Positions 19,641-30,420 of a DNA stretch of 64,000 nt are shown piece after piece (the first letter of the stretch is position 1; each line of letters opens with the position of its first letter). The notes beneath the pieces are model-generated. The model worked only from the letters and a program-made list of their open reading frames with translations, had not been told where the DNA came from and ran no database searches. Position numbers and translations under genes: made by a program. Location of the stretch: assembly GCF_001429285.1 (NCBI RefSeq), contig NZ_LMJJ01000001.1, forward strand, positions 130,565-194,564, written 5' to 3'. This DNA is from Ensifer sp. Root278 (lineage in GTDB: Bacteria; Pseudomonadota; Alphaproteobacteria; Rhizobiales; Rhizobiaceae).

Positions 19641-20030
19641 TTAGACGTCTTCTTCGTCGTCGGAGACGCCGATGAGGCCGCTCATGTCGTCGTCGTCTTC
19701 GTCTTCGTCGGCTTCGAGGAAGGTGTCGTCGTCGTCACCGTCGATCTCGACATCGTCGTCGCCGAGATCCGGCAGGTCGTCGCCGCCCGCTGCCTCATCA
19801 TCGGCATCCTCGAGCGAAACGAGTTCGACTTCGGTGTTCTCTGCATCGACTTCCGTGACGTCTTCTTCTTCTTCCTTCTCGAGCACCTTGGCGACCGAGG
19901 TTTCTTCGAAGAAGTTCAGCGGATAGGACTTGCCGGTGTAAGGCGAAACGATCGGATCACGGTTCAGATCGTAGAATTTGCGCCCGGTTTCCGGGTCGAT
20001 GCGCTTTGTTCCAAGTTCCGGTTTTGCCAC
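19641..20030 (-). CDS. FYDLN-acid family protein (TIGR02300), very acidic
   Basis: A 129-residue protein that starts at GTG 20030 (AGAGG about 9 bases upstream) with MAKPELGTKRIDPETGRKFYDLN, the hallmark of the FYDLN-acid family of alphaproteobacteria. After this conserved head of about 45 residues it becomes an acidic, probably disordered tail rich in Asp and Glu and nearly free of basic residues. The function is unknown. The open frame continues upstream to 20309, but that part lacks the family's features. It is divergent from aroA, as usual in rhizobia. Confidence 0.88.
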   Translation of the reverse strand: MAKPELGTKRIDPETGRKFYDLNRDPIVSPYTGKSYPLNFFEETSVAKVLEKEEEEDVTEVDAENTEVELVSLEDADDEAAGGDDLPDLGDDDVEIDGDDDDTFLEADEDEDDDDMSGLIGVSDDEEDV

Positions 20031-21760
<1,730 letters not shown>

Positions 21761-21910
21761 AGCCGACGGGCGAACCGGCCGATATCCGCTCAGGTTCGTC
21801 GGCGGAGGATGCTTCTTTGATTGTGTGGATTAAGATAGTCGCTGTTCAAGCATGGAAGCCAGCATCGCTTTCAGTTACAGGCCAGTAACAACATCGATTG
21901 CAGGAAACTT

Positions 21911-22546
21911 ATGATCACCATCGCCATCGACGGGCCGGCAGCGGCCGGCAAGGGCACGCTCTCGCGCCGGATCGCCGAGGAATACGGCTTTCATCATCTC
22001 GATACGGGGCTGACCTATCGTGCCACCGCCAAGGCGCTGCTGGATAGCGGGCTGCCGCTCGATGACGAGGCGGTCGCCGAGAAGATGGCGCGCGAGGTCG
22101 AGCTCGCCGGGCTTGATCGGTCGGTGCTTTCCGCCCACGCGATCGGCGAGGCGGCATCGAAGATCGCCGTCATGCCGGCGGTGCGCCGGGCACTGGTCGA
22201 GGCGCAGCGCGCCTTTTCGCTGCGCGAGCCCGGAACGGTGCTCGACGGACGCGACATCGGCACGGTTGTCTGCCCGGGTGCGCCGGTAAAACTCTATGTC
22301 ACTGCGTCGCCGGAAGTACGGGCGAGACGCCGTTACGACGAGATCATCGGCAGCGGTCAGCCGGCCGACTATGCGGCGATATTCGAGGATGTGAAGAAGC
22401 GCGACGAGCGCGATATGGGCCGCGCCGACAGTCCTTTGCGGCCGGCCGAAGACGCGCACTTGCTTGATACGTCTGAAATGAGTATAGAGGCGGCGTTTCA
22501 GGCCGCGAAGACTTTGATCGATGCGGCCCTGATCAAGAAGATCTGA
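21911..22546 (+). CDS. cmk: Cytidylate kinase
   Basis: Cmk phosphorylates CMP and dCMP for nucleotide salvage and supply. The 211-residue product has the P-loop GPAAAGKGT (about 8-16), the substrate motif LDTGLTYRA, the [23 protein letters not shown] core and the lid region RRRYDEI, all typical of bacterial Cmk. It lies between aroA and rpsA, an arrangement conserved in many proteobacteria; the spacing of 150 bases to aroA allows an internal promoter. Confidence 0.96.
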   Translation: MITIAIDGPAAAGKGTLSRRIAEEYGFHHLDTGLTYRATAKALLDSGLPLDDEAVAEKMAREVELAGLDRSVLSAHAIGEAASKIAVMPAVRRALVEAQRAFSLREPGTVLDGRDIGTVVCPGAPVKLYVTASPEVRARRRYDEIIGSGQPADYAAIFEDVKKRDERDMGRADSPLRPAEDAHLLDTSEMSIEAAFQAAKTLIDAALIKKI

Positions 22547-22711
22547 AGAAGAGCCCTTTCACAACCCTCGTTTGAAACGCTCTTCTTGCATAGCCTGAAA
22601 TTCCGTCCACGCGCCGGATTGCCCCTTCGATGGGGCGGACTGGGTTCAGGCCTGTTCAACACCAGCCCCCGGCGCATGTGCGTCTCGAATGAGATGCATG
22701 CAGGAGATTCC

Positions 22712-24418
22712 ATGTCTGCTACCAATCCTACCCGTGACGATTTCGCCGCTCTTCTCGAAGAATCCTTCGCGAAGACCGATCTCGCCGAAGGCTATGTTGC
22801 CAAGGGCATCGTTACGGCCATCGAAAAGGACGTCGCCGTTGTCGACGTCGGTCTGAAGGTCGAAGGCCGCATCGCTCTGAAGGAATTCGGCGCGAAGGCC
22901 AAGGACGGCTCGCTCAAGGTCGGCGACGAAGTCGAAGTCTACGTTGAGCGCATCGAAAACGCGCTCGGCGAAGCTGTTCTGTCGCGCGAGAAGGCTCGCC
23001 GCGAAGAAAGCTGGATGCGCCTGGAAGTGAAGTTCGAAGCCGGCGAACGCGTCGAAGGCATCATCTTCAATCAGGTCAAGGGTGGCTTCACCGTCGATCT
23101 CGACGGCGCCGTTGCCTTCCTTCCGCGCTCGCAGGTCGACATCCGTCCGATCCGCGACGTCACCCCGCTGATGCACAACCCGCAGCCCTTCGAAATCCTC
23201 AAGATGGACAAGCGCCGTGGCAACATCGTCGTATCGCGTCGTACGGTTCTGGAAGAGTCCCGCGCCGAACAGCGTTCTGAAATCGTTCAGAACCTTGAAG
23301 AAGGCCAGGTTGTCGAAGGCGTCGTCAAGAACATCACCGACTACGGTGCGTTCGTCGACCTCGGCGGCATCGACGGTCTGCTCCATGTCACCGACATGGC
23401 ATGGCGTCGCGTGAACCATCCGTCGGAGATCCTGAACATTGGCCAGCAGGTCAAGGTTCAGATCATCCGCATCAACCAGGAAACCCACCGCATCTCGCTC
23501 GGCATGAAGCAGCTCGAGTCGGATCCGTGGGATGGCATCGGTGCGAAGTACCCGGTCGGCAAGAAGATCTCCGGTACCGTCACGAACATCACCGACTACG
23601 GTGCGTTCGTCGAGCTGGAGCCGGGCATCGAAGGCCTGATCCACATCTCCGAAATGTCCTGGACCAAGAAGAACGTACACCCCGGCAAGATCCTGTCCAC
23701 GAGCCAGGAAGTCGACGTTGTCGTTCTCGAAGTCGATCCGACCAAGCGTCGCATCTCGCTCGGCCTCAAGCAGACGCTCGAGAACCCGTGGCAGGCATTC
23801 GCGCATAGCCATCCGGCTGGCACCGAAGTCGAAGGCGAAGTCAAGAACAAGACCGAATTCGGCCTGTTCATCGGCCTCGACGGCGATGTTGACGGCATGG
23901 TGCACCTTTCCGACCTCGACTGGAACCGTCCGGGCGAGCAGGTCATCGAAGAGTTCAACAAGGGCGACGTTGTTCGCGCCGTTGTTCTCGACGTCGACGT
24001 CGACAAGGAGCGCATCTCGCTCGGCATCAAGCAGCTCGGCAAGGATGCAGTCGGCGACGCCGCTGCTTCCGGCGAACTGCGCAAGAACGCCGTTGTTTCG
24101 GCCGAAATCATCGCGATCAACGATGGTGGCATCGAAGTGAAGCTCGTCAACCACGAAGACATCACCTCGTTCATCCGCCGCGCTGACCTCGCGCGCGACC
24201 GCGACGAACAGCGTCCGGAGCGTTTCTCGGTTGGTCAGGTTGTCGACGCCCGCGTCACCAACTTCTCCAAGAAGGACCGCAAGATCCAGCTGTCGATCAA
24301 GGCTCTGGAAATCGCTGAAGAGAAGGAAGCCGTTGCTCAGTTCGGTTCGTCCGACTCGGGCGCTTCGCTCGGCGACATCCTTGGTGCGGCTCTGAAGAAC
24401 CGCCAGAACAACGAGTAA
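22712..24418 (+). CDS. rpsA: 30S ribosomal protein S1
   Basis: S1 captures mRNAs on the 30S subunit. The 568-residue protein consists of six successive S1/OB repeats (about 35-100, 120-185, 205-275, 290-360, 377-447, 465-535). Repeats three and four are the most alike and share an ITDYGAFV segment. ATG 22712 is selected because AGGAG lies 5 bases upstream and it matches the usual SATNPTRDDFAALLEES start. A strong terminator follows. Confidence 0.97.
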   Translation: MSATNPTRDDFAALLEESFAKTDLAEGYVAKGIVTAIEKDVAVVDVGLKVEGRIALKEFGAKAKDGSLKVGDEVEVYVERIENALGEAVLSREKARREESWMRLEVKFEAGERVEGIIFNQVKGGFTVDLDGAVAFLPRSQVDIRPIRDVTPLMHNPQPFEILKMDKRRGNIVVSRRTVLEESRAEQRSEIVQNLEEGQVVEGVVKNITDYGAFVDLGGIDGLLHVTDMAWRRVNHPSEILNIGQQVKVQIIRINQETHRISLGMKQLESDPWDGIGAKYPVGKKISGTVTNITDYGAFVELEPGIEGLIHISEMSWTKKNVHPGKILSTSQEVDVVVLEVDPTKRRISLGLKQTLENPWQAFAHSHPAGTEVEGEVKNKTEFGLFIGLDGDVDGMVHLSDLDWNRPGEQVIEEFNKGDVVRAVVLDVDVDKERISLGIKQLGKDAVGDAAASGELRKNAVVSAEIIAINDGGIEVKLVNHEDITSFIRRADLARDRDEQRPERFSVGQVVDARVTNFSKKDRKIQLSIKALEIAEEKEAVAQFGSSDSGASLGDILGAALKNRQNNE

Positions 24419-24440
24419 TCGTTGCCTGACACCTGAACTG

Positions 24441-24475
24441 AAAAACCCGCGGAGAGCGATCTCCGCGGGTTTTTC
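24441..24475. terminator. rpsA terminator
   Basis: AAAAACCCGCGGAGA and TCTCCGCGGGTTTTT form a long perfect stem around a short GCGA loop. A-rich and T-rich flanks on both sides make it usable from both strands, including for the minus-strand gene ending at 24506. Confidence 0.92.
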
Positions 24476-24505
24476 TTTGGCCGAATTCTTGCTCGGGTCG
24501 CGCCC

Positions 24506-26101
24506 TCAGCCGAGGCCGCCGAGCCTGCGATAAAGATCATAGGCGTCGGGTGCTTCCGGCGTCTCGCCCTCGAGCATGGCTTCGTCCGTTGGCTCTGCTC
24601 CATCCCCTTGATCGTGGCCGTCGCCTTCTTCTGCGCCCTGCTCTTCGTCCGATGCTTCATCTTCCGATCCGCCAGGCATTTCGTGGCTGAGATTTTCGGT
24701 CTCCGCCGTGTCGTTGGCGGCCGGCGGGTAGGGGATCATGGCAAAGGGAATGGCTTCGCGCGGCAGGCCGTTTTCGACCAGCCTGGCGATGACCTGCTGC
24801 ATCGTCTGTTCATCGGTTGCGCGCTGCGGCCGCATGTCCACAGGCAGGCGCTGGGCAGCCTTCGTGTCCTCGGCCCGGTCGTCGAGCAAGGACGGCAGGG
24901 CGTTGCCGCCGTCCGGGGCCTCGCGCTGGCGCGCCGCGGCGTCGTTTGCGCGCACCAGTGTGACGGTTTCTTTTGACGGGACCGGCGCCGGCGCGTCGGT
25001 ACCATTGGCGTGCTCAGCCGCCGGCTTGGTCTCGGCGCCGGCCGCGCTTCCGGGCAGGGTTACGCTGTCGCGAATGAGCGTCTTGATCGCCTCGAAGAGC
25101 ACCCGCACCGGCCGGGCCTCAGGATTGCCGCGGCCGGTCGCCGTTGCTGTCTTGGCGTCCTTCTCCTCCGCATCAGGCATTGGGCCATAGGTGCCATCGG
25201 GGTCGGCGTCCTCAGCGGTTTCGGCAGTCGCGTCGGCTTCGGCCGGCGCCGCCGTGCTCTCGCTGGCCGGGACCTCGGTTTCGGCATGCCCGCCATCGGG
25301 CGGCGGCCCGGTTTCCTCAGGCTCAGGCCCGAGGGCCGTTTGCGGCGCTTCCTCGACTTCGCCTTCGCCTGCCAGCAGGGCGGCGGCGGTTTCGACCGGC
25401 GTGCTTTCCTGTGGCGTGGGCTTGCCTGTGCTCGCACGCGTTTCGCTTCGCTCCGGTGCGGCGTTTCGGGCTTTTGAGGGCGCCTCTGTCGTTCCGGCCT
25501 GGTCCAGGTCATCACCCCGCGGTTCGAGCGCGTCGGTGTCGTTGCCGACCCCAAAGGTCTTGCGCAGCACCGCCTGCAGCAGCGCGACTTCGCCGGCAAC
25601 CGGGGTACGCGCAGCAACCGGGTTGAAAGGCATTGCCGGCTGGAGAGAGGGGTTACGCAGGATGACGTCGCGCGCTTGAGTGGGCATCGGAGTGACGGTG
25701 CTGCTCGGGGCACTCGTGCCATTGCGGATCGCGGGCAGTTCGGCAAGCAGGCCGACCCGGACGGCGAGGCTGCGCCCGCCGAGCTGGCGCTCGAGCAACA
25801 GCCGATCGGATGCAGGCATCGTTTCGAGGAAGGCCACCAGGCGCCGAACGAAATCGCGCCCGCCTTCCTGAGGCAGGGGTGGGAACTTCAGGATGCGCGC
25901 CAGATCCTCCATCAGCCGCACCAAAGCGTCCTTGGAGAGGATTTCCCGGCCCGAGAGGTGTCGGGTCAGGGCGTCCAGGATCTTTTGAATGGCTTCGCCG
26001 CGTTGGCCGGCGGGCAACAGCGCTGCCGGCTGCTGCGCTTTGGTGTTCGTGTCTTCTGCGGTAGCGGCCGCGGCTCGGGCCGTCTGGATGGGTATCAGCA
26101 T
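24506..26101 (-). CDS. Large Ala/Pro/Glu-rich protein, unknown
   Basis: A protein of about 531 residues with a helical N-terminal domain (about 30-120, including ILDALTRHLSGREILSKDAL and LVRLMEDLARILKFPPLPQEGG). A very long low-complexity middle (about 190-360) is rich in Ala, Pro, Glu and Thr and must be disordered. The C-terminal part has a short helical piece (about 430-465) and an acidic end closing with DAYDLYRRLGGLG. ATG 26101 has GGAG 6 bases upstream; ATG 26113 is possible. No signal peptide or membrane helix. I do not recognise it; the order of domains superficially recalls FliK-type secreted proteins, but no family motif is visible. Confidence 0.7.
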   Translation of the reverse strand: MLIPIQTARAAAATAEDTNTKAQQPAALLPAGQRGEAIQKILDALTRHLSGREILSKDALVRLMEDLARILKFPPLPQEGGRDFVRRLVAFLETMPASDRLLLERQLGGRSLAVRVGLLAELPAIRNGTSAPSSTVTPMPTQARDVILRNPSLQPAMPFNPVAARTPVAGEVALLQAVLRKTFGVGNDTDALEPRGDDLDQAGTTEAPSKARNAAPERSETRASTGKPTPQESTPVETAAALLAGEGEVEEAPQTALGPEPEETGPPPDGGHAETEVPASESTAAPAEADATAETAEDADPDGTYGPMPDAEEKDAKTATATGRGNPEARPVRVLFEAIKTLIRDSVTLPGSAAGAETKPAAEHANGTDAPAPVPSKETVTLVRANDAAARQREAPDGGNALPSLLDDRAEDTKAAQRLPVDMRPQRATDEQTMQQVIARLVENGLPREAIPFAMIPYPPAANDTAETENLSHEMPGGSEDEASDEEQGAEEGDGHDQGDGAEPTDEAMLEGETPEAPDAYDLYRRLGGLG

Positions 26102-26502
26102 TCTGGTCTCCATCTCGCTTGACCTCAGGTTGACCAATCGTCGTTGACCGACGAAACGCGAGTGCACGCTTGGACACGGACCGATTTCCGGCTCGCGTGC
26201 GAACTGTTTTCTTTGTCACTTACGGGTTGGCGCCTCATGCGCGTCTACAGCGCCGCGGGTCTATGAGACGCGCAAAGGTCGCTGTAGCACTTTGAGTTGC
26301 TGCATGTTTTTTAAAGAAACATGCAGGGGTCCAATGGCCGGACAGCCGCGACCAGGTCGCGGATAAGGGAATCGGCATGATCACTGAGGCTAGGTGAAAG
26401 AGGTTTATGAAATCTTAACCAAGTTTCGATCGCTGCGGCAGCCGCCCGCCCTTGCCTGCGGGCTTCGACAGCGCCATCTTCAGGACTTCTGAGGAGTTTC
26501 GG
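26102..26502. other. Divergent gap with repeat copy 2, no gene seen
   Basis: This 401-base gap separates the large unknown protein (minus strand) from a small plus-strand gene. It contains intergenic repeat copy 2 at 26245-26326. I see no other gene; the frames that stay open through it show no ribosome site or coding character. Confidence 0.5.
26245..26326. repeat. Two-palindrome rhizobial intergenic repeat, copy 2
   Basis: The same element as at 13410: CTACAGCGCCGCG, an inner GTCTATGAGAC hairpin, CGCTGTAGCACTTTGA, and a second hairpin bounded by CTGCATGTTT and AAACATGCAG. The second hairpin is shorter than in copy 1, losing its inner arms. Confidence 0.8.
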
Positions 26503-26832
26503 ATGAGCGTTCGTCCCCCAAAAGCCCTGAGCCCGACCTTCTCGACCACCGGCGCCTTCAACGTGCTCGAATATGAACTCATGTCCGAGCGGGCCGATGC
26601 GCTCGGCCGGCATGGGCTGAAGGTGGAAAAGGCGCTTGCCGCACTGTCGGAACTGAAGGCGGAGGCGGCCCCGGATTTGCGCGAGCGGCTTCTCGATGAA
26701 GCAGCCGATGCCGTCTGGGCGTTTTTCATCCAGCGCGAGATCTGCGGGCTGCGTGACAGTCGCGATGCCGTTCGCCGCTACTGCATTCCCAAGGAGGTCA
26801 TGGCAAGGCTCGGTATCGTGCGGAGGAAATGA
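26503..26832 (+). CDS. Small conserved-looking protein, possibly DUF6665
   Basis: A 109-residue soluble protein, mostly helical, with TGAFNVLEYELMSERADALGRHG near the start, an Ala/Glu helix (about 40-65) and WAFFIQREICGLRD in the C-terminal half. ATG 26503 has AGGAG 6 bases upstream. Similar short proteins occur in rhizobia under a DUF6665 label as far as I recall, but I cannot confirm it. Its TGA stop directly abuts the stop of the convergent gene: the six bases TGATCA serve both strands. Confidence 0.7.
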   Translation: MSVRPPKALSPTFSTTGAFNVLEYELMSERADALGRHGLKVEKALAALSELKAEAAPDLRERLLDEAADAVWAFFIQREICGLRDSRDAVRRYCIPKEVMARLGIVRRK

Positions 26833-27591
26833 TCAGAAGCTTTGCGCCGTCAGGCTGTACAGGCCGTTCTCGTCGAAACGGACCAGGTTTTGCAGCTCGG
26901 CTTCGCGGCGCTCGGCGACATTTTCCATCTCGTCCTTGAGTTGGAGCGCACGAAGCTGCTCGTTTTGTTCGACCAGCGACTGCTTGTCGGTTCTGCGCGT
27001 GGGATCGCTGCGCAAGCTGTCGACTTGGGCTTCCTCGAGCCAACCGGATTCCGCTGTGCTCTTCAGCCGATCCACCGCCTTGGCAGCCTGTGCCTGGCTT
27101 TGAGAACTCTTGCCGCTCGTCTCTCCAAGCGCTGCCTTCAGTGTCTCGTTTTCCCGCCCGCCCGGATTCTTGAGTGCCTCAGCCAGTTCGGTGAGGGAGA
27201 GGCCGAGTCTATCCAGCCCAAGCTGCTCCTCGACCTTGGCGATATCGCTCGGATCCAGATCCTTGATCTGGTTCTCGAGCGCTCTGGCGAAGGCGGCGTC
27301 GGATGTGAACGTCTCGCGGTCGAGGTCGAAGAACGCTCCGACTTGGCGAACGAGAGCCGCGCGATTGCTGTTGGGGTCGTTCTGGGTGCGATCGAAGAAG
27401 TGCGCGTTGATCTTGTCGTTGGCCGCCCTACGGGCATCGTCGGACTGGACCTGCGCCTTCAGGACCTTGTCGTCCTTGGTGCCCTTGGCCTTTTCTTCTT
27501 CTTCCGCCTGCCGCTTTTCGATGTCCTTGAGGATCGAGCCGACCAGGCTGGTCGTTGCGGTGGCGGTCGATTGCTGGGTCGGAAGCAGCAT
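26833..27591 (-). CDS. Hypothetical helical protein
   Basis: A 252-residue soluble protein rich in Glu, Gln, Asp and Lys, almost entirely helical. It opens with MLLPTQQSTATATTSLVGSI and a charged coiled coil (about 18-50). A more structured middle follows (about 60-150: RAALVRQVGAFFDLDRETF, LENQIKDLDPSDIAK, LGLDRLGLSLTELAEAL). A further coiled coil fills 195-235. ATG 27591 is preferred over the open upstream frame because GGGGA lies about 8 bases before it. I do not recognise the family; a link with the neighbouring unknown genes is only positional. Confidence 0.6.
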   Translation of the reverse strand: MLLPTQQSTATATTSLVGSILKDIEKRQAEEEEKAKGTKDDKVLKAQVQSDDARRAANDKINAHFFDRTQNDPNSNRAALVRQVGAFFDLDRETFTSDAAFARALENQIKDLDPSDIAKVEEQLGLDRLGLSLTELAEALKNPGGRENETLKAALGETSGKSSQSQAQAAKAVDRLKSTAESGWLEEAQVDSLRSDPTRRTDKQSLVEQNEQLRALQLKDEMENVAERREAELQNLVRFDENGLYSLTAQSF

Positions 27592-27775
27592 GTATGATCC
27601 CCGGACAGCATCGTGGAGCTTTCCGAAAAGGTAGGTCGTCGCGGTTAATGCCGGCTTAACCGACGTTTCCCACAAATCGGGACCGATCGGGCAGACGAAG
27701 CCATCTGCTCCGCGATTGCGCACGGAGAAATGCGTGAGGCAGCATCGCCTTTGCGCGGCGGCGCGTCAGTCTCGC

Positions 27776-28330
27776 CTATCGGTAAGGCGAGTAGCAGACC
27801 CTGTAGGCACCACCGTAGCTTAGGAACCGGTTGGTCGCCGGATTGTAGGAGCGGTAGCGCGACATGCACCAGCTCACATGTGAGCCGCCGCGAACATACT
27901 GGTCCCGATAATAGTAGTTATTACCGTAGTAGCTATTACCGTAATAGCGGTTACCGTAGTAGCGACGCGGATAGTAGCCGCCATAGTAACGGGGATAGTA
28001 TCCACCGCCATAGTAGCTGCCGTAGCCGCCGCCATAATAGCCGCCGGAGCCGAAGTAGAAGCTCAGGCCCGAACCACCATAATATGGGCCACCCCATCCT
28101 CGCCGGTAGTAAGGCCCTCCTCCCCATCCTGGACCCCATCCGCGACGCCAGCCGTACCCGCCATATCCGCCGTAGCGCCGGTGGTAATACTGCACATTCT
28201 GGACGTCGCCCTGTGCCTTGATCTGGAGATCGGGCGCCTGGATCGGCATTGCCTCGACAGGTCCGATGGGGGTGATCAGGGAGGTGGCGGCCAAGCTGCA
28301 GCCGATAACGAAATTGCGAAATCCCGTCAT
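27776..28330 (-). CDS. BA14K family secreted Gly/Tyr-rich protein
   Basis: A 184-residue protein with a Sec signal peptide (about 1-28, hydrophobic core GCSLAATSLI), then a long low-complexity segment of alternating Gly, Tyr, Arg and Trp (about 50-140, with repeated YYGGGYGSYYGGGYY-like units). The C-terminal BA14K domain contains HVSWCMSRYRSYNPATNRFLSYGGAYRVC. BA14K proteins are Rhizobiales-specific exported proteins first known as Brucella antigens; lectin-like activity has been reported for the Brucella one. The Gly/Tyr linker is unusually extended. It is transcribed away from the phosphomannomutase gene. Confidence 0.88.
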   Translation of the reverse strand: MTGFRNFVIGCSLAATSLITPIGPVEAMPIQAPDLQIKAQGDVQNVQYYHRRYGGYGGYGWRRGWGPGWGGGPYYRRGWGGPYYGGSGLSFYFGSGGYYGGGYGSYYGGGYYPRYYGGYYPRRYYGNRYYGNSYYGNNYYYRDQYVRGGSHVSWCMSRYRSYNPATNRFLSYGGAYRVCYSPYR

Positions 28331-28544
28331 TTTATCCTCACTTTCAGAAGGCCATGCCTTCCGTTTGTGTCCCTGCCTGTATTACGTTTGTTTTTCTTGG
28401 TTTATTCATGGCGCCGGACGCTGTGTGTGGTTGCGGGAACCACTGGATTTCCGCCCGTTGCTCTCTTCAGTACGATGCGCCTATCCGTCGGTCGTGTCAC
28501 TGTGGTTCTTGTCCGGTCCCTTCCCGTCGTCAGCGAGGTACACG

Positions 28545-29978
28545 ATGCAATTGAAGTTTGGCACCAGTGGTTTGCGCGGCCTCTCCGAGGAACTGAAGGG
28601 CGAACCCTCCGCCCGCTATGCGACGGCCTTCGCCCGGCATCTTGTGGAGTCCGGGCACAGCAAGCCTGGCGATCCCATCCTCATCGCCCGCGATTTTCGC
28701 GATTCGAGCCCGGAGATCGCGGCCGTTTGCGCCGCGGCGCTGTCGCGCGAGGGGCTGCGCGTTTTTGACTGCGGCACGGTGCCGACGCCCGCACTGGCGC
28801 TCTACGGCCTCGCCAACGGGGCAGCGGGCTTGATGATCACCGGCTCCCATATTCCGGCCGATCGCAACGGCATCAAGTTTTATCGCCCGGATGGCGAGAT
28901 CGACAAGGCGGACGAGGTGGCGATCAGCCGCATCGCCGACGGCATTGCAAACCAGATCGCACCGGTCGCCGATGCCGGAACCGGTGAGGACCACGCGGCC
29001 AGGGCCGCCGCCCTCTTCATGGAACGGAACCGGCAATTGCTGGCGGCCGGGGCGCTGTCCGGGCTCAAGGTCGGTGTCTACCAGCATAGCACCGTCGCCC
29101 GCGACCTGATCGCCGACCTGCTGACCCACTCTGGTGCCGATGTCGTGGCCCTTGGGCGCTCGGAACACTTCATTCCTGTTGATACCGAGGCGGTTTCGGC
29201 GGAGACGATCGAGCGGCTTCAGGATTGGGCGCGCGAACATCGCCTCGATGCGATCGTGTCGGCGGATGGGGACGGCGACCGGCCCCTCGTCGCCGACGAA
29301 AATGGGCTGCCCCTGCGTGGTGACCTGCTGGGCCTGATGGCTTGCGGTTTCCTCGGCGCCAGACTTGCGGTCACTCCGGTCACGTCGAATTCCGGCCTTG
29401 AGGGCAGGGAAGGGCTTTCCGTCCTGCGCACCCGCGTCGGCTCGCCCTTCGTGATCGCCGGCATGCAGCAGGCGCTGAAAGAGGGTACGCAGAAGGTCGC
29501 CGGCTTCGAGGCCAATGGCGGTACGCTGACCGCGAGCCCCTTTGAGATCAATGGCGCAACGCTGGAAGCGCTACCCACCCGGGATAGCTTTCTGCCGATT
29601 GTCGCGGCACTGGCCGCGGCGGCTGAGGCCAAGCTTTCGCTTTCCGCGCTCGCCGCTTCCTACCGGTTGCCTGTGGCGCTCAGCGATAGGCTCGAAAATT
29701 TCCCGGTGGAAACAAGCGCCCGGCTGATGGCCTATCTGCGCGGAGACGAGGCAAATCTTGCGGAATTCCTGGCGCCGATCGGCGGCGTCGCTGCGGTGAG
29801 CGACATCGATGGGCTGAGAGTGACGCTGGATGATGGTCGGATCATCCATTTCCGACCCTCGGGCAATGCGCCGGAGATGCGGTGCTACGTCGAGGCGGAG
29901 TCGTCTGAGGCTGCCGAAGCGCTGCTCTCAAGGGGGCTATCCACAATCCGCCGGTGGGCAGAATCCGCTTCGAACTGA
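28545..29978 (+). CDS. Phosphomannomutase (alpha-D-phosphohexomutase family)
   Basis: A 477-residue enzyme of the phosphohexomutase family, probably converting mannose 6-phosphate to mannose 1-phosphate for GDP-mannose and surface polysaccharide synthesis. Visible motifs are KFGTSGLRG at the start, the phosphoserine loop TGSHIPADRNGIKF (Ser catalytic), the metal loop SADGDGDRPLV, the sugar-binding FEANGGTL and the C-terminal phosphate site RPSGNAPEMR. The start has GAGG 6 bases upstream. It resembles rhizobial NoeK-type enzymes; the exact substrate cannot be set from sequence alone. Confidence 0.88.
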   Translation: MQLKFGTSGLRGLSEELKGEPSARYATAFARHLVESGHSKPGDPILIARDFRDSSPEIAAVCAAALSREGLRVFDCGTVPTPALALYGLANGAAGLMITGSHIPADRNGIKFYRPDGEIDKADEVAISRIADGIANQIAPVADAGTGEDHAARAAALFMERNRQLLAAGALSGLKVGVYQHSTVARDLIADLLTHSGADVVALGRSEHFIPVDTEAVSAETIERLQDWAREHRLDAIVSADGDGDRPLVADENGLPLRGDLLGLMACGFLGARLAVTPVTSNSGLEGREGLSVLRTRVGSPFVIAGMQQALKEGTQKVAGFEANGGTLTASPFEINGATLEALPTRDSFLPIVAALAAAAEAKLSLSALAASYRLPVALSDRLENFPVETSARLMAYLRGDEANLAEFLAPIGGVAAVSDIDGLRVTLDDGRIIHFRPSGNAPEMRCYVEAESSEAAEALLSRGLSTIRRWAESASN

Positions 29979-30016
29979 GTTTTTTGCAATCCGACACGAA
30001 AACTTCAAAAACCCTG

Positions 30017-30045
30017 TTGACACTTCAGCTCGGGCCTTTTACACC
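30017..30045 (+). promoter_or_regulatory. Promoter of tRNA-Leu
   Basis: A consensus -35 box TTGACA lies 17 bases before TACACC, about 10 bases upstream of the mature tRNA 5' end. The spacing and perfect -35 suggest a strong sigma-70 promoter. Confidence 0.6.
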
Positions 30046-30055
30046 CCAGCCCGTC

Positions 30056-30142
30056 GCCCAGATGGCGGAATTGGTAGACGCGCCAGCTTCAGGTGCTGGT
30101 ACTCGCAAGGGTGTGGAGGTTCGAGTCCTCTTCTGGGCACCA
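30056..30142 (+). tRNA. tRNA-Leu (anticodon CAG)
   Basis: An 87-base class II tRNA with a long variable arm and encoded CCA. The acceptor GCCCAGA pairs with TCTGGGC, the anticodon stem CCAGC/GCTGG closes the loop TTCAGGT giving CAG, and the T-arm contains GGTTCGAGTCC. Confidence 0.97.
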
Positions 30143-30173
30143 AATTCCCAACCAAGTCTTTGATTTGGTTTTG

Positions 30174-30201
30174 AAAAACCCCGGTTAGCCGGGGTTTTTT
30201 C
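30174..30201 (+). terminator. Terminator after tRNA-Leu
   Basis: AACCCCGG and CCGGGGTT pair around a TTAG loop and are followed by a run of T. Confidence 0.88.
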
Positions 30202-30420
30202 GTTTCTGGCGTTTGCCCGCAAATCGAGGCGATTTCCTGTCGCGCGGCGCGCTCTTTCCGTCGATATGGTTGCGCGTCGCCGTTATTTTCGCGCGACGCG
30301 CCTTGAAGCTTTGACCGGCAGCATTGATATTCTATTCGCAACGAAGTGGCGTGCAGACCGCACGAACGCGGCACCATGCAATCGTCCGCCGGGGCGGCGG
30401 AACTGAGCGAGGACGAGGCG

